Below the pieces are notes generated by a model. That model worked only from the letters and a program-made list of their open reading frames with translations. It did no database searches and had not been told where the DNA came from. A stretch of 14,689 nt of DNA from Pavlovales sp. CCMP2436 (taxonomy: Eukaryota > Haptophyta > Pavlovophyceae > Pavlovales): positions 164,240 through 178,928 of the forward strand of contig MU631511.1 of NCBI GenBank assembly GCA_026770615.1. The letters are read 5' to 3'. Positions within the stretch are counted from its first letter, which is position 1; every line of letters starts with the position of its first letter. Shown here one piece after another: positions 1-8,299 of the stretch. A program made the position numbers and the translations under genes.

Positions 1-18
1 TTTTTTTTTTTTTTTTTT
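1..18. repeat. Poly-T tract at window edge
   Basis: Eighteen consecutive T on the plus strand, lying inside the fifth intron of the minus-strand glucosylceramidase gene, where it reads as poly-A. Simple repeat, or possibly the edge of an inserted element beyond the window. Confidence 0.8.
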
Positions 19-64
19 GCTACTGCCATTTTGATGGCGATGACTATTCTTGTTGCTGTTGTAT

Positions 65-129
65 TAGTCGTATATTTAATATCTGGTGCTCACCAGGTAG
101 TCGTATATTAAATATCTGGTGCTCACCAG
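65..129. repeat. 33-bp tandem duplication over the exon 5 splice donor
   Basis: Two copies, 65-96 and 98-129, differ at a single base (76 versus 109). Read on the minus strand, each copy begins with GTGAGC, so the 5' splice site of the glucosylceramidase exon 127-206 is present twice. Only the first donor (GT at 126-125) works cleanly: the next codons in the unspliced frame are TGG TGA, so use of the second donor or retention of the intron brings in a stop codon. Confidence 0.85.
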
Positions 130-554
130 TGGAATGCGATGCCGTCGAAGTACTTGGACGTGGGCGGGTCTGAGAAGGAAGCTTCCGCCCACTCCAGCAC
201 GTGATCCTGGGGGGTGGGGGGGGGGGTTCGTGGCCAGGGTGAGCGTCTGTGAAGGAAGTATGCGCGCCAACGCATGATGCTGCGAGTGATGCATCCCTTA
301 CTCCTGTAAGTGTGTGCAAGTGTGTGCAAGTGCAGGCAGATGGATGGAGTAAGGGATGGAGTAAGATTTAGCGTCAGCGAGGGAGTAAGCTCAAAATAAA
401 TAAAAATAAAATAAAATAAAATAAAATGGGCGTGGAGGTCAGGGCAAGCGGGGCAGCCATGGTTAGGATGGGGGGGGCAGTGGTAAGGCACCCCTCCCCC
501 CTCCCTTGCAGTACGAATAGTAGTAATAATAATGTTATAATAATGAAATCAACG

Positions 555-620
<66 letters not shown>

Positions 621-2420
621 ACAACAGCAACAACAATGACAATAATAATAACAATAAGAATGCCGCACGTCCCCTGCTCGTAACGATACCAACAACAACA
701 ATAAGATAGGATAAGAACAAGAATACTAACAAAGAATTCACCAATACTTTGCTGTGGTGAAAAGCGAAAATAACAGCAATGGCAATGCCGAGAATAAACG
801 AGTAACAATACTAACACTGAAAAAAAAAAAAAAAAATGAGAACAAGAGCAGTTGAGCAGTGGAGCAGTTGAGCAGTGTCACCTTGTTGTGATCGAAGGCG
901 AAGATCTTGAGCTCGGGGAAGTCGTTGCGCAGCACAGGCCCCAGCTCCTCGCGCACCCACTGCGCAGCGCCCTCCGGCGTCCACGCGCACGCCTCCCACG
1001 CCGCGCGATTCCTGAAAACACGCACGTCAACCACATCAACGCACGTCAACCAACGGGAGGGCAACAAGAATAGTGGGCATACTGCTCACAGTAAGAATGG
1101 GACTACGAACAACAACAGCTACAACAACAACAACAATAAGAGTAAGAGTAAGAGTAAGAACAAAACACTTTTAAAACAACTAAAAGAACTCACTCCGGTT
1201 CGTTCTGCATCGTCAGCGCCCAGATCGGCACGCCAAGCGACTCGTAGGCCCGCACCCACTTAGAGATGTAGCGCGCCCAGACGTTGCGGCACTGGTCGCG
1301 CAGCCCGAGGGGTGCGTCGGAGCCGTCCATCTTGCCGTTCTTCTTCATCCAGGCAGGCGGGCTCCAGGGAGAGGCGAGCATGCGAATCTTGCGCGTGGCT
1401 GTGAGCTGCGCCTGCCTGATGCAGCAAAGCACAGGTGATGCAGGATATAAGATTAGAAATGGGGTTGGGGTAAAGGGGGGGGGGTAAACTCGCGTCGAGC
1501 ACCGTCTGTGGCCGTAGTGGCGCATAAGAGTCCAACCTTCATTCATATATAATTTGTATTCATGTCACATAAAAAGTGGATACCGGATCAGCGGAATCAT
1601 GGTGCGCGCGTCGTGTGCCACCTCGTTGTCAAAGAAAGTGAGGTCATAATCCTCCTCCACGTCGTCGAACGAATACCTGGGGTAGTGTATAATATATATA
1701 ATTTAATAATGAATGTGGGCCAGCGCTCAGACCTGCTGGAGTGGCCGGGCAGTGAGAAGCCAGAGTCCCTTACATTCATACATGGATCACATGGCACTGA
1801 CGGGTGCTAGGCGCGTGTGCCTCTCCGGCAGAGTCACAGGAGTCACAGAGGACGGGGACGGGGGCAGGAGCTTACGAGTTGACGGAGAAGTCGCACGAGT
1901 TGATGTGAACCCGGCCGAGCGTGAAGCCAATGCCCTTCTCCTCGGAGAAGTAAAGGTCGATGAAGCGCTGGCGCAGCAGGGGCGGCAGCGCTTGCCAGAC
2001 GAGCGCGGACGACTCGGTGAAAGCGCCGCCAAAGCCGAGGATCTCGTGCTGCGGCGTGGCGCCCGTCACGTCGATCACGTTGCCACCGAGCACACTGAGG
2101 TCGGGGACGAAGGGCTCGCACGCGCGCGCGGTGAGCCTATCGTGCGTCCCGTAGGCCGTCTGCACGACGACCGCGCACTCGGTGAAGCCGGCGATCGCGG
2201 CCTTCACCTCCGCGACACTCGGGATTGGCGAGCCAAGCAGCGACGGGCCGCAGCAGCGTCGCGGCACGAGCATCCCCACGCACAGCGTGACCGCAACCAC
2301 AACCACGGCGCACCCGCATGCGCGTCTGCTCACGCCGCCACGCGGCAGGCCGGAGACCGCCTTCGGCTTCTCTCCGTCTAGCAGAGGCTCGGCCTGCGCC
2401 TCCGGCATGTACACGCGCAT
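127..2420 (-). CDS. Glucosylceramidase-like glycoside hydrolase (GH30), five exons, 3' end off window
   Basis: Predicted lysosomal or secretory acid beta-glucosidase, hydrolysing glucosylceramide-type beta-glucosides. Exons in transcript order: 2420-1876, 1676-1584, 1415-1194, 1011-882 and 206-127, giving 356 codons plus 2 nt. All four introns are GT-AG and phases match at every join (2,2,2,0, leaving phase 2). Seen: a hydrophobic segment at residues 34-53 after an Arg-rich stretch (signal anchor or uncleaved signal peptide); GFGGAFT at 129-135; YFSEEKGIGF; SCDFSV joined across intron 1 to YSFDDVEEDYD; IPLIR; LASPWSPPAWMK; then QNEPE, where E285 matches the acid/base Glu of the NEP motif. The last exon ends KYFDGIAFHW, as human GBA has KYVHGIAVHWY. 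The nucleophile Glu and C-terminus lie left of position 1. The start was chosen because the ATG at 2420 precedes the anchor; a possible 3' splice site just upstream (AG near 2454) means an extra 5' exon cannot be excluded. Family call is strong; exact substrate is inferred. Confidence 0.9.
393..427. repeat. (AAAAT)n-like microsatellite
   Basis: Runs of AAAT/AAAAT units in intron 4 of the glucosylceramidase-like gene, next to short direct repeats of GTGTGCAAGT (about 310-330) and GGATGGAGTAAG (about 340-365). Confidence 0.85.
555..617. repeat. (ACA)n microsatellite
   Basis: About 21 near-perfect ACA units inside intron 4 of the glucosylceramidase-like gene, followed by interrupted copies to about 660. 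Length polymorphism would be expected here. Confidence 0.95.
1416..1583 (-). other. Intron 2 of the glucosylceramidase-like gene
   Basis: Donor GTATCC at 1583, acceptor GCATCAG ending at 1416. It splits an Arg codon (CG/G) so that IPLIR joins QAQLTATRKIR, reproducing the continuity of the GBA family between the IPLI and LASPW blocks. Intron 1 (1875-1677, GTAAGC...CCCCAG) and intron 3 (1193-1012, GTGAGT...TTTCAG) are equally regular; intron 3 carries a GAGTAA repeat at about 1138-1158. Confidence 0.85.
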
Positions 2421-2502
2421 CGCAAGGCTTTGCTCCCGGGGTGCGGACCCTGTCGAGAAACAGAAATCGGTTTTCCATCAATTTGAGGATCTCTGTAAAC
2501 GT

Positions 2503-2585
2503 GAAAATAGTATATTACCTTACATCTCGAGCGCGCGTGTACATGTCGGAGCCTATCCATAGGTCGATCGAAAATAGTATATTAC
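2503..2585. repeat. 16-bp direct repeat pair upstream of the glucosylceramidase start
   Basis: The 16-mer GAAAATAGTATATTAC occurs at 2503-2518 and again at 2570-2585, 67 bp apart, with a GC-richer stretch between. It lies within the presumed 5' region of the minus-strand gene. It could be paired regulatory sites, or target-site-like duplication around a 51-bp insert. Confidence 0.6.
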
Positions 2586-2922
2586 TTTTAACACAGTAGG
2601 TTTCACGGAGGAAATCACGGCAGACCTGCTAAAAAGACACAGACGAGGAGATAAGAAGTGGAGTCCACCTGTGTTACGCAGAGGCCTAGAGGCTGGACTG
2701 AGACACCCAGCTGGGGCAGCACCATGGATGGTAGAAAGAAATTATGCGGACCTCGGATCGGAACTTCTCATTGACATCTGTCCCAAGTTGCGCAAATACA
2801 ATGAACGCTGGGCAACCTTGGTGCATCACAAGGTGGGAGACACACTGCTATGCGCCCAGCAGCCTTCGCTAAGCACCCCTACAGCAGCGCGAGATGCGAA
2901 AGCCGAAATCGCATTGACCTGA
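2578..2922 (+). CDS. Unrecognised open stretch, possible exon of unknown gene
   Basis: An open frame of 114 codons ends with TGA at 2920-2922 and is bounded upstream by in-frame TAGs at 2560 and 2575. The product has a mixed, globular-looking composition from about residue 6 to 85: FTEEITADLLKRHRR, then GLRHP, APWMVERNYADLG, LLIDICPKLRKYNERW. No ATG opens it; the only internal ATG is in PWMVER. A possible 3' splice site (TTTTAACACAG, ending about 2596) and a possible donor (AAG/GTGGGA, about 2831) would make it an internal exon of about 235 bp. I do not recognise the family. It is oriented away from the glucosylceramidase gene (head to head). It could also be a gene fragment, like others in this window. 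Confidence 0.35.
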   Translation, partial: YITFNTVGFTEEITADLLKRHRRGDKKWSPPVLRRGLEAGLRHPAGAAPWMVERNYADLGSELLIDICPKLRKYNERWATLVHHKVGDTLLCAQQPSLSTPTAARDAKAEIALT

Positions 2923-3129
2923 TTCCGCCGAAATGTGACAACAGCACATTGAGATGAGATGGGTCGACTTCATTTATAGCAGTTCTTCGTTTTTAGCAGG
3001 AACGCGCTGTCTCGCGCGCTGACGCGTGAGTTGTCGAGCTCAGCGGGGTGCACAAGGCCTGGTGATGGGCGCGTAGTCGCGATGGCCTTGTCGTCCTTCT
3101 GCTCCTCTCTCCACCCGCCTGAGTTCAGC

Positions 3130-3967
3130 CTCTGCTGCTCACATGTTCCAGTGGCAGTCGTCGATAAAGATGCTCTGTCACAGTTGACGCTCGGCTCGGG
3201 CGCCTTCAGGTGCGCGGCTGATGGCAAGTACGGTCTCGCGGCGAAGCCCACCAGGTAGACTCTCGGCGATGTCTGAGTGATGAAGGAGGGGCCTTTGGCC
3301 AGGCGACCGCGCGGGCCCCCAACCACTTGAGCAAGACTTCGGACACCACTCACGGGCGTGCGTGGCACGGCGGGCTTCCTCAAGACGGTTCACACCAAGA
3401 CCGTCGAGGCCAAGCTCGAGCAAGCGCACCGAGGTCTACTTGCACCTTCACTTCTTCGGATATGCCGACCTCATTAGGCGCGAGCTGATCGACGCGTGCT
3501 CGCTGACTGCACTATGAGCTCGATGTGGCCTGCTCAGCGAGGTGCTCGAATTCGACGGAGGCCGGCAGAGGCGAGCGCCGCCGCCACTTTATTGACCGGT
3601 GCGGACACGCATGGACAGCCTGTCTGGCTCTATGTCGCTGCACACCATGGTGCAGCAGATGGCCCAGCGGCGCGATACGCTAGCCGCGACGTAGGCGCAG
3701 AAAGATGCGGCTAGGGCGCTGCGCGAGCAGAAAAAGCAGGATGAGGCCGCCGAGCTCGCTGAGCTCGAGAGCAAGTTCGTGCTGTGCGAGACCGTGTACG
3801 CGTGTGGCGTCGCGCCGTGCGAGATAGCAAAGGCGAAGCGCTGCCCGACGTGCCGCACGATCGCCGACTCTGGCCGCGCGTGCGGGAAGGTGAGCTACAT
3901 ATGCTCTGCAGCGCGTAGGGCCCTGGCAGAGGTCAGCCCCCTACTATACAGCAGCGCCCGCGGCTGA
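3130..3967 (+). pseudogene. Decayed coding-like remnant, family unknown
   Basis: Protein-like sequence runs along the plus strand but is broken. One frame reads VAVVDKDALSQLTLGSG and later TGVRGTAGFLKTVHTKTVEA, with stops near 3256, 3274 and 3328. Around 3420 the sense shifts one frame to EVYLHLHFFGYADLIRREL, then stops at 3515 (TGA), 3593 (TGA) and 3692 (TAG). The last open part (3695-3967) has a Glu/Lys/Ala-rich coiled-coil-like stretch (ALREQKKQDEAAELAELES) followed by a cysteine cluster (C-x6-C-x5-C, then CPTCR) that could bind zinc. An AAG/GTGAGC donor-like site sits at about 3888-3896. The family is not recognised. Intron-split exons could explain some stops, but the stop density favours a pseudogene. 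Confidence 0.3.
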
Positions 3968-4688
3968 GTAATGCGGCCCGGCTTGAAGTACAACACTATA
4001 TGCCTTGTAGAACAATAGTATATACTACGGCAAGCGTACTTATAGCAGAATTACCCGCACTACGGTGGCTTATTGGCTCACAGGTGCTGAAAATGAAGTA
4101 CAATTTTTCAAAATCTGCTCAAAGTACGACTCGGTGGACCGCTCGGGATCGCGGGAGGCCATTGATTCAAGATCTGCGCTTCGGACACAGACCAGATAAC
4201 ACCATGATAAGGCCACATACCAACTTTGAACAACGTCCGAAAAAAAAAACCGCCGTGTAACGGCCAGAAATAAACGAAACGGCAAAATCGTGCTAAAATT
4301 GAAGTCGAGACTGTAATCATTTTCGCAGTCGTGGCATGAAGCCGCGTAGGCCCACCACCTGAGCGATAAATGAGCCGTCCACACAATGGATTCGCCTGAC
4401 TGCTGCTGCCTGTCTTCCTATTAAGTAAGTCGTAGTCTAATTTTTTAAAAAATACAGTATGAATTATATTTTTACGTCCCCCGTTGCCCGACTTCTTGCA
4501 GCCCGAAGGCTGTCAGACATTGGAGGGTCCGCGCATCTACGTCTCATTCGCTATCTTACTCCCTGCGTCGTTTCTCCGCCACGAATCTTGCTCGTCGTCA
4601 CACCGCGCCCCCGCGTTCCACTCCCTGCGCATAATTACAACAAACATACACGCAAAACAAAACTCAACAAAACTCCGAAAGCCTTCAT
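3968..4688. other. Intergenic stretch with nothing recognisable
   Basis: Moderately AT-rich sequence without a convincing gene on either strand. It has a 10-A run near 4240-4249 and a TTTTTTAAAAAAT palindrome near 4441-4453. The open frames crossing it (for example plus strand from 4459) have proline/arginine-skewed, low-complexity products and no family resemblance. Confidence 0.5.
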
Positions 4689-4730
4689 CGTGCTATGCTG
4701 TACCTACAAAAGCAGGTACAACATAGCACG
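4689..4730. other. Long hairpin (17-bp stem, 8-nt loop)
   Basis: Arm 4689-4705 is the reverse complement of arm 4714-4730 at 16 of 17 positions; the loop is ACAAAAGC. The single mismatch is C-A if the plus strand is transcribed and a G-U wobble if the minus strand is, so a minus-strand transcript would form a fully paired stem. It may be a small-RNA precursor, an RNA end structure, or a relic of a tiny inverted-repeat element. Function unknown. Confidence 0.7.
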
Positions 4731-5319
4731 TAGCTTGGTGTGTGGAGGCTATCTTATTCCTTGTCTTATTGGGAAGGGTTCGGTTTCGCTTTGTCTGGGC
4801 GGAGGCCTTGCCCTCTTTGTTTCGGCTGGTTTTGTGCTACATAAAGTACATGACTGGCACACGAGGCGGGCTCCGGCCGTCGAGGAGGGCTCTGTTCGAC
4901 GACCGTTATCGACACTTCGCACACAAGGGCGAACAATGTCCACTTCTTCGTCCCGTGTACAGCTTTTCCCCCTCCCCAGTGCGGAATTGCGCCAGTAATT
5001 CTGAATTCAACCCGCTCGCACTTGCACTCTTCAGGTGAACTTTGCTGCAGAGCAGAGATCATTGCACGACTTATGTCAAATAATTTAATTGATCTATCAG
5101 AAATAATTATATGGTAATCATTTACTTATAGTTATACGTAAGCTCTTCAACCAGAAATGAGGCCAAACTCCTCCTAAACTATGTAACATTCCCTCAAAGC
5201 AGCAAGCTCCGGACTTTTCGATTAGAGGCACTTGAGTACGTAAGTTAATTAGTATCCCGCTACGCTTACTTTTTATTTGCGAGATAATATGTTGAACGTA
5301 GCCACAGTAGTTATTATTA
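4731..5319. other. Intergenic stretch, no gene supported
   Basis: GC-mixed to about 5030, then distinctly AT-rich to 5319. The open frames here (for example plus strand 4742-5038, minus strand 5062-4766) overlap one another and have no domain-like pattern; a short hydrophobic stretch around 4790-4850 is the only structured-looking part. Confidence 0.5.
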
Positions 5320-5377
5320 GCGGATCAGCATGGTTCAACAGGTGGTGTTCACTCAAAGACTTGGTTGACATCAGACA
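5320..5377 (+). repeat. Dispersed repeat A, copy 1
   Basis: This 58-bp segment, with the core CAGCATGGTTCAACAGGTG, matches 10744-10801 at about 52 of 58 positions in the same orientation. Here it is followed by an inverted piece of the 5746-5927 minisatellite (5382-5420). No coding content. Confidence 0.8.
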
Positions 5378-5381
5378 TTAG

Positions 5382-5420
5382 TCCTGGCAGCAGGGGTGGT
5401 GGTAGAGGTGAGGTTGGTGA
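5382..5420 (-). repeat. Inverted part-copy of the minisatellite unit
   Basis: Its reverse complement, running from CACCAACCTCACCTCTACCACC to GCTGCCAGGA, matches the first half of the 5746 and 5823 units with only a few differences. It stops just before the G-run and directly abuts repeat A. Confidence 0.8.
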
Positions 5421-5440
5421 CGATGATATATCGGGCAATT

Positions 5441-5500
5441 AAGATCAGCTTGACTTGAACTTGAAACACCGCCAGCCCGATCCTTCTTCATTAATATATC
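5441..5500 (+). repeat. Dispersed repeat B, copy 1
   Basis: Core AAGATCAGCTTGACTTGAAC then TTGAAACACCGCCAGCC, ending in TTCATTAATATAT. The same core recurs at 5624-5660 and, inverted, at 11096-11132. The sequence TATATCGGGCAAT sits on both sides of this copy (about 5427 and 5495), resembling a duplicated target or unit junction. Confidence 0.85.
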
Positions 5501-5502
5501 GG

Positions 5503-5660
5503 GCAATGGGCGACGCAGCGCACAACATTCAGAACAGTATGACGCCAGCTTGAATCCCCATCAGAAATATATCATTGAGTTCCCCACCTCGGCGTAGCGC
5601 GTAAAAGCCTGCGTCGGAGCGCTAAGATCAGCTTGACTTGAACTTGAAACACCGCCAGCC
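5503..5660 (+). repeat. Dispersed repeat C+B, longer copy
   Basis: C part (5503-5572) reads GGGCGACGCAGCG through GACGCCAGCTTGAATCC; the B part (5624-5660) follows after a spacer with GCGTCGGAGCGCTAAGATC. The inverse of this C-spacer-B order is found at about 11060-11201, so the two are copies of one non-autonomous element. No open frame of note. Confidence 0.8.
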
Positions 5661-5745
5661 AGAACCCCCCGCTAAACATTAATGCATATATCAATGTAGG
5701 GTTGCTCTGGCGGGCGGTGTGGTACAGTAATTATATTACCACCGT

Positions 5746-5927
5746 GTTCGCAACCAACCTCACCTCTACCACCATTCCTGCTGCCAGGACTTCGGGGGGG
5801 GGGGGTGTGGCATCTGCTACGAGTTCGCCACCAACCTCACCTCTACCACAATCCCTGCTGCCAGGATTTGGGGGGGGGGCGGGGGGCTGTGGCATCTGCT
5901 ACGAGTTCGCCACCAACCTCACCTGTG
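5746..5927. repeat. G-rich minisatellite, 2.3 units of 77-82 bp
   Basis: Units 5746-5822, 5823-5904 and a partial unit from 5905 share GTTCGCCACCAACCTCACCT, a CTGCTGCCAGGA block, a run of 10 or more G, then GGCATCTGCTACGA. Unit length varies in the G-run (CGGGGGG added in unit 2). An inverted part-unit is found at 5382-5420. The array lies where the 3' end of the LINE-like element fades out. Confidence 0.9.
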
Positions 5928-5944
5928 TCCCATCCTATGTCAAG

Positions 5945-7187
5945 TTGGTGTTCGTGGTTTAGGGCCTGTAGGGCCAGTGTGACTGCATTGCACTCTGCGT
6001 TGGTGACCATCTAATCTCCGGGAAATGTGCACGTGAGTGTATGTGCCTCTGGTATTTCTGCCGCTTGTCTGGATTGGTCTGGTGCTAGCACGTAGAAGCA
6101 CGCTGCACTGGCAGCTCGTGCCGGCCTATTACGTCCAGGGTCGATAAATGAGCCGTCGACCCCGACGTGTGAGGTGCATAATCGTGGTTGTGCTGTCGTC
6201 GGTGATTCGCGTCTGAGCGCGTGGATAAGTGCTGTGTGGCGTGTCACGAACTTATATGCCATTGGGCCGCATATGGTCATGGTGAATGCGGGCAGGATCA
6301 ACCTCAGGATATTGCTACGTTGCTTGTCCTTGAGGGGCAGAAACACTGTTAGGTATTCTTCTGTGAATAGGGCTTTTGCTATCGCTCCCGTCACTAATGC
6401 TGAGGTGTCCACAGCCGCTGATAGGGAGGTTTGGAGTTGGATGAGTGTGTCCCGTACGTTGGCGCCTCCAGTTCGCAGTATATCTTCTTCTGCTTCGCTT
6501 AATATTCCTAATTGTCCGTCCGTGTCTCCGGTAGTGGGGGAAGTGCCGCTGGTGCGTGGCTGTACTAGCCTGAGTGTGCTTCCTGCGCTCCTTGTCGTAA
6601 GGGCAGCTGCTGATTGCATAGGTTTGCCACCTGGGGCTGGCCGTAGGAGGGTGAGGGCGAGTTCGCCCATAGGTGCCGCTTGCAGGTGTGCGTAGTTTTC
6701 AAAGAAAACCCACTTCACCTCTCCCGCAGGTGCCTCGGCGAGGCCTCTGACCGCCCCTCTTGCCGTGGGCATGGTGCGTGCCTTGGCTTGGGCTGAGGCC
6801 CCACTTTGGACTATGCTCAGCGCGTGTGCTGCTAGAGCATGGTTTGCCGATTCCGCCGGGGAGTTCAGTAGGCGCAGCATGGTAGTCACCTTCTCGTCTG
6901 CGTTCTGCGCGCGCGGGTCGACCAGCCCTAGGCCGCCGCGTTCAGGAGGGCCGCACAGGCGCTCTCTTGCTATGTGGGTCCCTAGTGTGCAGCGGAGGCG
7001 CGTCGCCTCCACTATAGCTGTGAGCATCGTTTTTAGGAACACTTCGGAAAGGTCCGATGCCCCCATGGAATATAGCAGTGTCGGCGCGGCGTCGTGGGTG
7101 GATAATTTGGCTGTCCACAGTGTGTGGCATGCCCTCTTGTCAGAGGCGATGTGTACTTTCCCATGGCTTGTGCTAGCTTTATCCGGA
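5945..7187 (-). pseudogene. LINE connection region and truncated RNase H domain
   Basis: The frame opens after a TAA near 7190 with HGKVHIASDKRACHTLWTAKLS and runs to a TAG at 6011-6013. The last part, HVGVDGSFID...ACFYVLAP, fits the first strands of RNase H, with D in VDGS as the first catalytic Asp. Directly after the TAG the same frame goes on MVTNAECNAVTLALQAL, which supplies the helix-A Glu. The third and later catalytic acids are missing: the frame dissolves into the minisatellite. An isolated stop inside an otherwise conserved domain points to recent decay. RNase H would remove RNA from the RNA-DNA hybrid. Confidence 0.75.
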
Positions 7188-7197
7188 GTTTACGTTC

Positions 7198-8290
7198 TTA
7201 GGCCTGCCAATTGCCGTTGGTGGGTAGGAGGTGTCCCAGGTACTCGACCATTTTATCGTTTGGCGTGTGGGGTACCTTTATGTGGTGGGCGTTTATATCC
7301 CTTGACGGTAGGCAGATGCAGGCTTTCTGGATGGGGTTGCCTTGATCGTAACTGACTGTCTGAACAGGTGGTTCTGGTCCCCAGTGTTCTGGTAACTTAG
7401 GTAGAATTGATGTGTGATAGCACTTCTTGGCATTAAACTTTATTGTGTAGGCAGCGAGAAATTGGTCTGCTATTCCCATCATGGCTTGGGCTGCGCATGC
7501 GTTCTCTGCAAAGAAAGCTAGGTCATCCATGTACGCTTGGTACTTTAGGGGATTGCACGGTTTTCTATGGGTGTGCCCTGGTGGCGGGGTTGGCTGGTAC
7601 CCGCCTGGGTGTTTGTCCAGCTGGCGGTGCAGCATGTTCATGAATAGGCAGTACGTGATCGGGCTAAGCGGGCAGCCTTGTTTGCATCCCATTGTGGTAA
7701 GGACCAGGTCCTTTGATCTGCCGTATTGGGTTCGCACGCTAGCCCCAGTGCATGTCTGGAGCATCCCAACTCTTCGTATAGTTTCGTTCGGGTAGCCGTG
7801 GCGCTCCATGGCCTCCCATAGTGCGTAGCGTGGGATGTTATCAAAGGCCTTTTGGATATCGCACGTAATGCTGTGCAGTTCTCGGCCTGACGCCGTGGCT
7901 TCAGTTATGGCCGCCGCCATAACTAGGTTCTTTCTGGCCGCGAGCTGTTGCTCTGAGAGCAGCTGCATTCTACCTGCCGCGCCTAGTAGTTGTCCGGCAA
8001 TAAATGCTGCAGGTATTTTGTAGGGGACGCTCTGGAGGGCGAGGCCTCTACAATTTGATAGTTTTGTGGGGTCCCCTTTTTTGTAGAAGTGGACAATTTC
8101 TGATGTACCCAGTTGGTTCGGTAGTGTCGTTTCTTTAATTGTGATATTAAGGAGATTTGTGAGGAGGGTGTGTAGTTCGCCAATCTCGTCTGCTTGTAGC
8201 AGTAGTCTAGGGCGAAGTATTGGACCCCGTCTAGACCTGACGCGCTGCGTGCGTTGCCAGTGGCGATAAGGCGTATGAGATTGTTTGCTG
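7198..8290 (-). pseudogene. Reverse transcriptase domain of the LINE
   Basis: The motifs run in order. SGLDGVQYF (about 8240) is in a neighbouring frame. After a frameshift near 8205 come GTSEIVHFYKKGDP and NCRGLALQSVPYK (motifs 0-2), CDIQKAFDNIPR (motif A), GCKQGCPLSPITYC (motif B), YQAYMDDLAFFA (motif C, with the two catalytic Asp), KFNAKKC (motif D) and VEYLGHLL (motif E). The frame then ends at TAA 7198-7200. From about 8190 to 7198 the frame is intact, with all catalytic residues present. Unusually, motif C reads YMDD rather than the YADD/FADD common in non-LTR elements. The enzyme would copy element RNA at the nicked target. Confidence 0.9.
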
Positions 8291-8299
8291 TGGAAAGTG

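Larger units (their letters stand above)
207..881 (-). other. Intron 4 of the glucosylceramidase-like gene, rich in simple repeats
   Basis: At 675 bp this is the longest of the four complete introns; the others are 168, 182 and 199 bp. On the minus strand it opens GTGACA and closes with a C-rich tract then CAG, made by the G-runs at 210-226. It contains an AAAAT-type repeat (about 393-427), a long CAA/ACA run (about 555-617) continuing into imperfect AAT/AAC triplets, a 17-A tract (820-836) and short GAGCAGTT direct repeats (844-876). Triplet open frames through it encode only polythreonine, polyvaline or polyleucine and are not genes. Confidence 0.8.

Noticed and set aside
555..617. CRISPR-like regular repeats
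   Set aside because: Simple triplet repeats without spacers, in a eukaryotic intron.
374..817. Open frames rich in Val, Leu or Thr on both strands over 374-817
   Set aside because: They are translations of the ACA/AAT microsatellite in intron 4 of the glucosylceramidase-like gene.
1713..2381. A 222-codon open frame on the plus strand
   Set aside because: It is the opposite-strand shadow of the GC-rich first exon of the glucosylceramidase-like gene.
4459..4998. A 179-codon open frame on the plus strand
   Set aside because: It crosses the 4689-4730 hairpin, overlaps other frames, has skewed low-complexity composition and no recognisable domain.
5746..5927. Protein repeat CGICYEFATNLT encoded on the plus strand
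   Set aside because: The frame shifts with G-run length between units and the array is a minisatellite; the antisense frame continues the LINE remnant.
6765..7355. Plus-strand open frames of up to 196 codons
   Set aside because: They are opposite to the LINE reverse transcriptase and RNase H coding strand, whose motifs are unmistakable.
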